Assembly: GCA_001898095.1 (NCBI GenBank)
Contig: MKSH01000142.1
Location: 23,233-30,044, forward strand
Length of the DNA: 6,812 nucleotides
Source: Solirubrobacterales bacterium 70-9
GTDB lineage: Bacteria > Actinomycetota > Thermoleophilia > Solirubrobacterales > 70-9
Reading direction: 5' to 3'
Below, in pieces: positions 1 through 5,489 of the stretch. Both the position numbers and the translations under genes were made by a program. Below the pieces are notes generated by a model, which saw nothing but the letters and a program-made list of their open reading frames with translations, made no database searches and was not told where the DNA came from. Position 1 is the stretch's first letter; each line of letters opens with the position of its first letter.

Positions 1-930
1 GACCGCCGCAACCCGCTGCGGGCGGTGCGGGCCGGATTCGAGGCGATCGGCGCGGTGGGCGCGGCGCGCTCGGTGCTGCGCCGGCGGCGCGCCGACGTGG
101 TGCTGGGCGGCGGCGGCTACGTGGCCGGGCCGGCGGGCCTGGCGGCGACGCTGACCCGCACGCCGCTGGTGCTGACCGAGGCCGACAGCCACCTCGGGCT
201 CGCGAACCGCCTGCTGGCCGGGCGGGCGCGGCGGATCTGCCTGGCGTTCCCGATCGAGGGGCGGGAGAGCGAGCGCTACCTGGTGACCGGTCGGCCGGTG
301 CCCGATGCGGTGTTGGCGGCGGATCGGGGCGCGGCGCGGGCACGGTTCGGGATCGGCACCGAGGAGCGCGCGGTGCTGGTGGTCGGCGGCAGCCAGGGAG
401 CGAAGTCGGTGAACTTCGCCGCGCTCGAGGCGTTCGCCGAGCGCGAGGGCCGCGGCTTCCGCGTGCTCCACCTCTCGGGGCGGCGGGACTTCGCGGAGCT
501 GCGCGCCCGCCTCGACGCCGCTCCATATAAGGGGGGCTACGAGTTGGTCGAGTACGAACCCGATCTCGGCGACGTGCTCGCGGCCGGCGATCTGGTCCTG
601 GGACGCTCCGGCGGCTCGATCTTCGAGTTCACCGCTGCCGGTCGGCCCGCGGTGCTGGTCCCCTATCCCCACGCGACCGCCGACCACCAGCGCGCCAATG
701 CCCGCTGGATGGTGGCGGCGGGCGCGGCGACGATCATCGAAGACGACGCCCTCGACCCGGAGGCGCTGCTGGCCGAGGTCGGCGGCATCCTCGGCGACGA
801 GGAGCGGCTGGAGCGGATGTCCTCGGCGGCGCGCCTGCTGGCCAAGCCCCGCGCGGCGCGCACGATCGCCGACCAGGTGCTCGAGGCCTCTGAGCGCGGA
901 GTGAGTGAGCGAGATCGCCGGTCATCATGA
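1..930 (+). CDS. murG: MurG, UDP-GlcNAc:lipid I GlcNAc transferase (5' end outside window)
   Basis: This enzyme transfers GlcNAc from UDP-GlcNAc to lipid I, giving lipid II at the inner face of the membrane. The reading frame is open from base 1, so the gene starts upstream. The 309 visible residues compare with a family length of about 350-365, so roughly the first 50 are missing, including the N-terminal glycine-rich loop. Visible landmarks are GGGGYVAGPAGLAA (about 106-147), GGSQGA (385-402) opening the C-terminal GT-B domain, and the nucleotide-sugar region GRSGGSIFEF...GRP followed by HQRANA (about 601-705). The usual HEQN acceptor motif reads TEADSHLG here (175-198). The last 13 residues (ERGVSERDRRSS and the codon before) lie mostly in a dispersed repeat and look like an added tail. 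The stop lies in that repeat, and murC follows 35 bp later. The GTG at 25 is internal and is not the true start. Confidence 0.95.
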   Translation, partial: DRRNPLRAVRAGFEAIGAVGAARSVLRRRRADVVLGGGGYVAGPAGLAATLTRTPLVLTEADSHLGLANRLLAGRARRICLAFPIEGRESERYLVTGRPVPDAVLAADRGAARARFGIGTEERAVLVVGGSQGAKSVNFAALEAFAEREGRGFRVLHLSGRRDFAELRARLDAAPYKGGYELVEYEPDLGDVLAAGDLVLGRSGGSIFEFTAAGRPAVLVPYPHATADHQRANARWMVAAGAATIIEDDALDPEALLAEVGGILGDEERLERMSSAARLLAKPRAARTIADQVLEASERGVSERDRRSS

Positions 931-960
931 GCGCGATCGAGCGAAGCGCGAAAGGTGTGT
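891..960 (+). repeat. Dispersed ~70-bp junction repeat, copy 1 (murG/murC)
   Basis: Bases 891-960 match 3346-3415 with two substitutions (902 T/C and 942 C/A). Similarity stops abruptly on the left and after one more base on the right. Upstream reading gives the MurG tail ERGVSERDRRSS with the stop TGA at 928-930. The right end, GCGAAAGGTGTGT, supplies a Shine-Dalgarno-like site for murC. An imperfect dyad, GATCGC (913-918) with GCGATC (933-938), is centred near the stop codon. The repeat is seen directly. Calling it mobile or functional is inference. Confidence 0.93.
951..957 (+). promoter_or_regulatory. Ribosome binding site of murC, inside repeat copy 1
   Basis: AAAGGTG ends 8 nt before the ATG at 966 (AAAGG alone ends 10 nt before). 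The same bases stand before the GTG of the ftsQ-like gene in the second repeat copy. That parallel decides the murC start. The ATG at 927 overlaps the murG stop but is internal to the repeat and has no such site. The equivalent ATG in copy 2 is in a different frame from its downstream gene. Confidence 0.6.
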
Positions 961-965
961 CTCCG

Positions 966-2432
966 ATGAGCGACTGGAGCGGGCGGCGGCTGCACTTCAT
1001 CGGCATCGGCGGGGCCGGGATGAGCGGGCTCGCGGTGGTGTGCGCAGGTCTTGGGGCCGAGGTCACCGGGAGCGATCGCAGCGAGTCCTCTTATATGGAG
1101 CGGCTGCGGGCGGCGGGGCTGGAGCCGACGATCGGCCACGACGCCGCCAACCTGCCGGGGGGCGCCGAGGTGGTCGTCTCGACCGCGATCGCTGCCGAGA
1201 ACCCGGAGCTCTCGCTCGCCCGCGAGCGCGACCAGACTGTGATCCACCGCGGCGAACTCCTGGCCGAGCTCTGCGCCGAAAAGCGCCTGATCGCGATCGC
1301 CGGGACCCACGGCAAGACGACCACCACCGCGATGACGGTCTGGGCGCTGCGTGGGTTGGGCGAGGACCCGGCCTTCTTCGTCGGCGGCGAGGTCCCCGGG
1401 CTCGGTCCCGAGGACGCCCCGGCCAATGCCGGTTGGGGGGCGGGCGAGTGGGTGGTGGCCGAGGCCGACGAGTCCGACGGCAGCTTCCTCCGCCTCGCCC
1501 CCGAGATCGCCGTGGTCACCAACGTGGAGATGGACCATCACTCGAAATGGGGCTCGCTCGAGCCGCTGATCGAGGCCTTCACCGGCTTCGCCGCCAAGTC
1601 CCGGGTAGCCGTCCTCCCGTCCCCGACCCGCGACGCCGCCCCCGTCGAGGAGGTCCGCGCCGCCCTGGCGACCGCGACCCCCGAGCGCGTTCGCAGTAAT
1701 GACCGCATACCGGACAGAAGTGCGAACGCACCCGATGGGGCAGTGGAGGTGGCGGAGTTCTCGGCGGCGAAGCCGGCGACGGCGGCGCTCGACCTCGCCG
1801 TGCCGGGGGAGCACAACGTGCTGAACGCGCGGGCGGCGCTGGCCGCGCTCGGGGCCGCAGGCTTCGATGTCGACGCCGCCGCCGAGGCGCTCGGCGACTT
1901 CCGCGGCGTCCGCCGCCGCCTCGAGGTGAAGGGCGAGCGGGGCGGGGTCCGCATATATGACGACTACGCCCACCACCCGACCGAGGTCCGCGCCGCCCTC
2001 TCGGCTCTCCGCGGCCTCGCTCCTCCGCGCCTGATCGCCGTCTTCCAGCCGCACCTCTACTCGCGCACCAAGGTCTTCGCCGCCGAATTCGGCGCCGCCC
2101 TCGCCCTCGCCGACGAGATCGCCGTCCTCGACGTCTATCCCGCCCGCGAGGAGCCCGTCGGCCCCTTCGCCGGCGTCAGCGGCCTCGACGTGGCCCGCGC
2201 CGCCGCGGATCGCTCCGGCGGCAAACCCGTCGCTTGGCTCCCATCTGCAGCGAAGGCCGAGAGATTCCTCTCGCGCCGTCTCGACACCCTCTCCGACGGC
2301 TCGATCCTCGTGACCATCGGTGCCGGAGACATCTTCAAGTTGGGGGAGGCTCTTGTAGCCGCCGCCGACCCGGCTGACGCGCTCGCGAAGGGGGGCGAGG
2401 GGGACCCTGAGCGAACCTCCCCGCTGTTGTGA
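966..2432 (+). CDS. murC: MurC, UDP-N-acetylmuramate--L-alanine ligase
   Basis: This cytoplasmic ATP-dependent ligase adds L-Ala to UDP-MurNAc, the first step of the stem peptide. The product is 488 aa, typical for MurC. Visible motifs are the N-terminal dinucleotide-like fold with FIGIGGAGMSG (11-21), the P-loop GTHGKTTT (113-120), EADESDGS (166-173), TNVEMDHH (185-192), GEHNVLNARAALAAL (281-295) in the central domain, and DDYAHHPTE (332-340) with FQPHLYSRT (360-368) in the C-terminal Mur ligase domain. ATG 966 is preferred over ATG 927 (13 more residues) because of the ribosome-binding site in the repeat and because FIGIGG then lies at the usual distance from the N terminus. Residues about 241-255 are encoded by a palindromic patch. 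The last about 14 residues lie in a 19-bp inverted repeat. The stop overlaps the murB start in GTGA, implying translational coupling. Confidence 0.96.
   Translation: MSDWSGRRLHFIGIGGAGMSGLAVVCAGLGAEVTGSDRSESSYMERLRAAGLEPTIGHDAANLPGGAEVVVSTAIAAENPELSLARERDQTVIHRGELLAELCAEKRLIAIAGTHGKTTTTAMTVWALRGLGEDPAFFVGGEVPGLGPEDAPANAGWGAGEWVVAEADESDGSFLRLAPEIAVVTNVEMDHHSKWGSLEPLIEAFTGFAAKSRVAVLPSPTRDAAPVEEVRAALATATPERVRSNDRIPDRSANAPDGAVEVAEFSAAKPATAALDLAVPGEHNVLNARAALAALGAAGFDVDAAAEALGDFRGVRRRLEVKGERGGVRIYDDYAHHPTEVRAALSALRGLAPPRLIAVFQPHLYSRTKVFAAEFGAALALADEIAVLDVYPAREEPVGPFAGVSGLDVARAAADRSGGKPVAWLPSAAKAERFLSRRLDTLSDGSILVTIGAGDIFKLGEALVAAADPADALAKGGEGDPERTSPLL
1687..1729 (+). repeat. Palindromic patch within murC
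   Basis: The arms GCGTTCGCA (1687-1695) and TGCGAACGC (1721-1729) are perfect reverse complements around a 25-nt centre. The centre is clearly less G+C-rich than flanking murC and uses codons rare in this gene (AGT, AAT, ATA, AGA). It encodes about VRSNDRIPDRSANA in the variable linker before GEHN, and the frame is kept. I do not recognise it as a named element. Confidence 0.7.
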
Positions 2433-2455
2433 GTGAAGGGTCCCCCTCGCCCCCC
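2390..2455 (+). repeat. Perfect 19-bp inverted repeat spanning the murC/murB overlap
   Basis: The left arm GGGGGGCGAGGGGGACCCT (2390-2408) is the exact reverse complement of 2437-2455. The 28-nt loop (2409-2436) holds the murC stop and the murB GTG start. Both arms are translated, the left as MurC residues KGGEGDP and the right as MurB residues EGSPSPP. The transcript should form a very stable stem at the overlap. A role in coupling, mRNA processing or attenuation is inference. Confidence 0.9.
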
Positions 2456-3385
2456 GCCAAACTCGAGCGCGACTACCCGCTCGCCCGTCTGACCACGGTC
2501 CGCACCGGCGGCCCCGCCGACTTCTTCGCCCGTCCCGAGACCCAGGACGCCCTCGTGGAGCTATTGGCCTGGGCAGAAAAGGAATCCATTCCGGTAGGAG
2601 TGATCGGCTCGGGCTCGAATCTCCTGGTAGCGGATGACGGATTCCGAGGACTCGCGATGAAGTTGGGCGGGGCGCTGACCGAGGTCGAGCGCGACGGCAC
2701 ACACCTGCTCTGCGGCGGCGGGGCGCGGTTGCCTTCGGCGGCGGCGAAAGCCGCGGGCTGGGGGCTCTCCGGCCTCGAGTTCGGGATCAATATCCCCGGC
2801 ACCGCGGGCGGCGCGGTGCGGATGAACGCGAACGCCTACGGCGGGCAGTTGGCCGAGGTGCTGGAGTGGGTCGAGGTGTCGACCGCCGCCGGCACCGAGC
2901 GGCGCGCCCCGGAGGCCTTCGATTTCGTCTACCGCAACTCGAACCTGGGTGCGGCCGAAGTCGTCTCCCGCGCCTCCTTCGCGCTCACCCCGAGCGATCC
3001 CGACGACGTCCGCGCGACGCTCGCCTCGATGCGGGGACGGCGGCGCGAGGCACAGCCCTCCGGGATCAAGACCTTCGGCTCGACCTTCAAGAACCCCGAC
3101 GACGAGCGGGCCGAGGGTCGCTCCGCCGGGCAGCTGCTGGAGGCGGCGGGCTGCCGCGGCCTCGCGCACGGCGGCGCTCGTTTCTCCGCGAAGCATGCGA
3201 ACTTCGTCGAGAACTCCGGGGAGGCGACCACCGCCGACGTGCTCGCGCTGATGGCCGAGGGCCGGCGCCGGGTGAAGGAGAAGTTCGGGGTCGAGCTCGA
3301 GCCCGAGGTTCAGGTGCTGGGCGACGTCGACGTCCCGGGGTGGCATGAGCGCGGAGCGAGTGAGCGAGATCGCCGGTCATCATGA
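2429..3385 (+). CDS. murB: MurB, UDP-N-acetylenolpyruvoylglucosamine reductase
   Basis: This FAD enzyme uses NADPH to reduce UDP-GlcNAc-enolpyruvate to UDP-MurNAc, the step before MurC. The 318-residue product shows the N-terminal RTGGPADFF (25-33), the FAD motif GSGSNLL (60-66), GLEFGINIPGTAGGAVRMNA (114-133), YRNS (168-171) with the conserved Arg, GSTFKNP (217-223) with the probable proton-donor Ser218, and the C-terminal KHANFVEN (255-262) and GVELEPEVQVLG (287-298) with the probable catalytic Glu293. Length and the C-terminal motif fit the compact type II group. The GTG start overlaps the murC stop (GTGA) with no Shine-Dalgarno sequence upstream. It is the only start that keeps the conserved N terminus, so coupling to murC is likely. 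Residues 306-318 (HERGASERDRRSS) come from the junction repeat and lie beyond the normal family end. Bases about 2560-2660 use noticeably more A/T-ending codons. Confidence 0.96.
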   Translation: MSEGSPSPPAKLERDYPLARLTTVRTGGPADFFARPETQDALVELLAWAEKESIPVGVIGSGSNLLVADDGFRGLAMKLGGALTEVERDGTHLLCGGGARLPSAAAKAAGWGLSGLEFGINIPGTAGGAVRMNANAYGGQLAEVLEWVEVSTAAGTERRAPEAFDFVYRNSNLGAAEVVSRASFALTPSDPDDVRATLASMRGRRREAQPSGIKTFGSTFKNPDDERAEGRSAGQLLEAAGCRGLAHGGARFSAKHANFVENSGEATTADVLALMAEGRRRVKEKFGVELEPEVQVLGDVDVPGWHERGASERDRRSS

Positions 3386-3415
3386 GCGCGATCGAGAGAA
3401 GCGCGAAAGGTGTGT
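3346..3415 (+). repeat. Dispersed ~70-bp junction repeat, copy 2 (murB/ftsQ)
   Basis: This copy is 68/70 identical to 891-960. It is entered in the same frame by the upstream gene, giving MurB the tail ERGASERDRRSS and a stop at 3383-3385, the same repeat position as the murG stop. Its right end carries AAAGG just before the GTG of the ftsQ-like gene. The two copies lie 2,455 bp apart in the same orientation, flanking murC and murB. Confidence 0.93.
3406..3410 (+). promoter_or_regulatory. Ribosome binding site of ftsQ-like gene, inside repeat copy 2
   Basis: AAAGG lies 6 nt before GTG 3417. The first residues from this GTG are two Arg followed by a hydrophobic segment, as expected for a type II membrane protein. 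Starting further upstream, at ATG 3345, would put about 24 highly charged repeat-encoded residues before the membrane anchor. GTG 3417 is therefore chosen. Confidence 0.55.
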
Positions 3416-3416
3416 C

Positions 3417-3971
3417 GTGAGGCGGGCCCTGCTGGCGCTCATGGTGGTGGCGATAGCCGCCGTCGCCGTCTACTGGTTCGGCCTGCGCGGCTCCTCGACC
3501 CCGACCGCCGAAGCCAAACCGACGACGCCGGTCGCCCAGATCGGCGAAGGGAAGACAGTGATCGTGGTCGGCGACGATGGCAAGCTGCTCGGCAGTCGAA
3601 CCGCGGGGTCGAACAAAAAGGGAGGCGGCGGGAAGCAGAAGCACCTCGTGGTGCTCTCGACGAAGAAGCGGCCGAAAGGGGACCGGGTGAAGGGCCACGT
3701 GCTCGAAGAGGTCCACGTGATCGCCGCCGCTCCGCCCCCGCTCCGCCGCTACATCACCAGCGCCAAGTACGAGAAGACCGGGGTGGCCCTCGAAACCGCG
3801 ACCGGGATCGAACTCCGCTTCGGCGACGATCGCGAAGCGAGCCGCAAGTGGGAAGCGGCGGCCGCGATCCTGGCCGATCCTTCTGTGACGTTGCTCAGTT
3901 ATGTAGACGTGACCGCGCCGACGCATCCGTCGGTGGGGGGCGAAGACCACGAACTTCCGCCCGCCGGATGA
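3417..3971 (+). CDS. ftsQ: Short FtsQ/DivIB-like cell division protein
   Basis: The product is 184 aa, a predicted bitopic membrane protein. It has two Arg, one transmembrane segment (about residues 4-22), a Pro/Thr/Ala linker (26-42), a basic Gly/Lys-rich stretch (62-93), and a C-terminal part that resembles the end of FtsQ beta domains: GIELRFGDDREASRKWEAAAAIL (130-152, where a gap-free Lys-Trp stands at the usual K.. position) and SYVDVTAPTHPSVGG (161-175). FtsQ normally links early divisome proteins to FtsB/FtsL and FtsW/FtsI. At 184 aa it is much shorter than typical FtsQ (about 240-310). I cannot find a clear POTRA domain between membrane segment and beta part. Position between murB and ftsZ supports the identification. 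Translation probably starts from the repeat-borne ribosome-binding site, 31 bp after the murB stop. The name is probable, not certain. Confidence 0.72.
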   Translation: MRRALLALMVVAIAAVAVYWFGLRGSSTPTAEAKPTTPVAQIGEGKTVIVVGDDGKLLGSRTAGSNKKGGGGKQKHLVVLSTKKRPKGDRVKGHVLEEVHVIAAAPPPLRRYITSAKYEKTGVALETATGIELRFGDDREASRKWEAAAAILADPSVTLLSYVDVTAPTHPSVGGEDHELPPAG

Positions 3972-3980
3972 GGCTCGACC

Positions 3981-4015
3981 GGCCCCATCCCACGGCGGAA
4001 TGCGGGGTGGAGGCC
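3981..4015 (+). terminator. Hairpin just downstream of ftsQ-like gene
   Basis: GGCCCCATCCC (3981-3991) pairs with GGGGTGGAGGCC (4004-4015), with one bulged A at 4011 and one T-G pair. A C-G pair lies beyond an A/C mismatch. It begins 10 nt after the stop codon. There is no T-run after it, so this may be a transcript-end or processing stem rather than a classical terminator. Confidence 0.4.
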
Positions 4016-4016
4016 A

Positions 4017-4070
4017 ACCCTCGACCATAGGGTGAGGGTCGAAAAACCCTCAAGCTGGACTTGAGAAATT
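4017..4070 (+). promoter_or_regulatory. Chain of mutually exclusive hairpins (attenuator-like) before ftsZ promoter
   Basis: Four segments can pair in alternating ways. Segment 1 is ACCCTC (4017-4022), segment 2 TGAGGGT (4033-4039), segment 3 ACCCTCAAG (4046-4054) and segment 4 CTTGAG (4060-4065). Segment 1 pairs with 2 (6 bp), 2 with 3 (7 bp, loop CGAAAA), and 3 with 4 (6 bp, loop CTGGA), followed by AAATTT. Pairing 2:3 excludes 3:4. The complementarity is seen directly. Control of read-through from the mur/ftsQ genes into ftsZ is inference. On the minus strand the 3:4 stem is followed by GGGTTTTT, so a bidirectional terminator is an alternative. Confidence 0.4.
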
Positions 4071-4096
4071 TGCCTTGCAGGACCCCCCAGGGAGGT

Positions 4097-4125
4097 TTGA
4101 CAGACCCTCGGGAATGCCCTACGTT
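4097..4125 (+). promoter_or_regulatory. Sigma70-type promoter of ftsZ
   Basis: There is a perfect -35 TTGACA (4097-4102), a 17-bp spacer, and a -10 TACGTT (4120-4125). The predicted start is near A4132, giving a leader of about 174 nt before ftsZ. This is the best promoter match in the window. It lets ftsZ be expressed independently of the upstream mur genes, as is common for ftsZ, which needs more copies than its neighbours. Confidence 0.8.
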
Positions 4126-4131
4126 GAGCGC

Positions 4132-4305
4132 AATTTCCGCGATTGAAGCGACCTCCGCGAACCCTGGAGCATCCTCCGCGAACCCTGGAGCATCGCTGCA
4201 GCCTCGGACGAAGCAAAGGCTCAACTCACATACAGGTGGCTAAGGCTCGACGCCGAATTGTTGGAGGAGGCGCGGCAGGCCCACCAACCAGAAAGAAATC
4301 GGGAG
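4132..4305 (+). other. Predicted ftsZ 5' leader
   Basis: This stretch between the predicted transcription start and ATG 4306 has no convincing gene. It is less G+C-rich than the coding regions. It holds the 21-bp tandem duplication, a possible weak hairpin AGCCT (4200-4204) with AGGCT (4217-4221), and a GGAGGAGG run (4263-4270) that is about 35 nt from the start, too far to be a normal ribosome-binding site. The bases directly before ATG 4306 (AGAAAGAAATCGGGAG) give only weak or too-close purine matches. Confidence 0.6.
4152..4193 (+). repeat. Perfect 21-bp tandem duplication in ftsZ leader
   Basis: Two identical, directly adjacent 21-bp units occupy 4152-4172 and 4173-4193; each begins CCTCCGCGAACCC and ends GGAGCAT. 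A weaker related piece (TTCCGCGATTGAAGCGA, 4135-4151) precedes them. GGAG of unit 1 can pair with CTCC of unit 2. There is no spacer, so this is not a CRISPR array. Confidence 0.92.
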
Positions 4306-5385
4306 ATGGAATCGACTTACCTAGCGGTGATCAAGGTCGTCGGCGCCGGAGGCGGCGGGACGAACGCGGTCAGTCGCATGATCGACGCGGGCATCCGCGG
4401 CGTCGAGTTCGTCGCCGTCAACACTGACGCGCAGGCGCTGCAGGCCTGCGACGCCGACATCAAGCTTTCGATCGGCCAGGAGCTCACCCGCGGCCTCGGC
4501 GCGGGTGGCAACCCCGAGGTCGGCGCGGGCGCGGCGGCCGAGTCACGCGACGAGATCAAGGAGGCGCTGAAGGGCGCCGACATGGTCTTCGTCACCGCGG
4601 GCGAGGGCGGCGGCACCGGTACCGGCTCGGCCCCGGTCATCGCCGAGATCGCGAAGGAGGAGATCGGCGCCCTCACCGTCGGCGCGGTCACCAAACCGTT
4701 CGAGTTCGAGGGCAAACGGCGGATGCAGCAGGCGCTCGAGGGCATCGAGAAACTGCGCAACAACGTCGACACCCTGATCATCGTCCCGAACGAGAAGCTG
4801 CTGCAGGCGGTCGAGCGGCGGACCAGCGTCCTCGACGCCTTCCGCCAGGCCGACGACATCCTGCGCCAGGGCGTCCAGGGGATCACCGACCTGATCACGA
4901 TCCCCGGCCTGATCAACCTCGACTTCGCCGACGTGCGCACGATCATGCGCGACGCCGGCTCGGCGCTGATGGGCGTCGGCTCGGCATCGGGTGAGAAACG
5001 GGCGCTCGAAGCGGCGAAAGCGGCGATCACCTCACCGCTGATCGAGGAGTCGATCAAAGGCGCGACCGGGATGCTGTTGAACATCACGGGCCCCGAGGAC
5101 CTCGGCCTGTTCGAGGTCAACGAGGCGGCGCAGCTGGTCCAGGCCGAGGCCGACGACAACGCCAACATCATCTTCGGCTCGGTTGTCGACCAGTCGATGC
5201 GCGACGAGATCCGGGTGACCGTGATCGCGACCGGTTTCGAGGGCTTCGAGCTCCTCGCCCGCTCGCCCCAGCGCGTGCGGCGCCGTTACGAGTCGCGGCC
5301 ACGGGTCTCCGCCGAGGACACCGACATCCGCAAACTGCGCGTGTCGGACGACGACATCGACGTCCCGGGCTTCCTCAAAGAGTAG
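4306..5385 (+). CDS. ftsZ: FtsZ, tubulin-like cell division GTPase
   Basis: FtsZ polymerises with GTP into the Z-ring at midcell. The 359-residue product shows [18 protein letters not shown] (5-22), NTDAQAL (39-45), the tubulin signature [10 protein letters not shown] (101-110), the T7 loop NLDFADV (204-210) with catalytic Asp206 and Asp209, and ITSPLIE (241-247). The tail ends [12 protein letters not shown] (348-359), the conserved C-terminal peptide that binds partners such as SepF in actinobacteria. The linker between the GTPase fold (to about 316) and this tail is only about 30 residues, shorter than in mycobacteria or streptomycetes. ATG 4306 is chosen because it places YLAVIKVVG at the family's usual distance. 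An in-frame TTG at 4258 would add 16 residues with no family support. No ftsA lies upstream, and no pgeF/sepF lies directly downstream, unlike many actinobacterial clusters. Confidence 0.97.
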   Translation: MESTYLAVIKVVGAGGGGTNAVSRMIDAGIRGVEFVAVNTDAQALQACDADIKLSIGQELTRGLGAGGNPEVGAGAAAESRDEIKEALKGADMVFVTAGEGGGTGTGSAPVIAEIAKEEIGALTVGAVTKPFEFEGKRRMQQALEGIEKLRNNVDTLIIVPNEKLLQAVERRTSVLDAFRQADDILRQGVQGITDLITIPGLINLDFADVRTIMRDAGSALMGVGSASGEKRALEAAKAAITSPLIEESIKGATGMLLNITGPEDLGLFEVNEAAQLVQAEADDNANIIFGSVVDQSMRDEIRVTVIATGFEGFELLARSPQRVRRRYESRPRVSAEDTDIRKLRVSDDDIDVPGFLKE

Positions 5386-5409
5386 GTCGGGTTTGCGAGG
5401 GCCTCGCTC

Positions 5410-5460
5410 GGGAGTCCCTCTCCAGGCCGCGTTCGCGGGAGTTCCTGGTGAGGGACTCCC
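5410..5460 (+). terminator. Large hairpin between ftsZ and gcvT
   Basis: GGGAGTCCCTC (5410-5420) is the exact reverse complement of GAGGGACTCCC (5450-5460). After a T/T mismatch the stem continues with CCAGG/CCTGG (5422-5426 with 5444-5448), then CCGC/GCGG around a GTTC loop with a 5-nt bulge. About 20 pairs form in total. It starts 25 nt after the ftsZ stop and ends before the predicted gcvT promoter. No T-run follows, so factor-independent termination is plausible but unproven. Confidence 0.6.
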
Positions 5461-5489
5461 AGAGGAGCCCCAACGAGCGCGCTCACGGA

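Noticed and set aside
927..965. Earlier ATG for murC overlapping the murG stop
   Set aside because: It is internal to the repeat. The same ATG in the second copy (3382) is out of frame with the ftsQ-like gene, whereas the AAAGG site serves both downstream starts.
663..2702. Open frame of 679 codons on the minus strand
   Set aside because: It lies antisense to murG, murC and murB, its translation is Arg/Gly/Ala-rich with no family motif, and long antisense frames are expected when third positions are almost all G or C.
891..3415. Insertion sequence with the 70-bp repeats as its ends
   Set aside because: The copies are direct, enclose only murC and murB, and no transposase is present.
4152..4193. 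CRISPR-like repeat
   Set aside because: Two directly adjacent units without spacers are a tandem duplication, not an array.
4258..4305. TTG extension of ftsZ by 16 residues
   Set aside because: The added residues do not resemble FtsZ N termini, and ATG 4306 gives the normal beginning.
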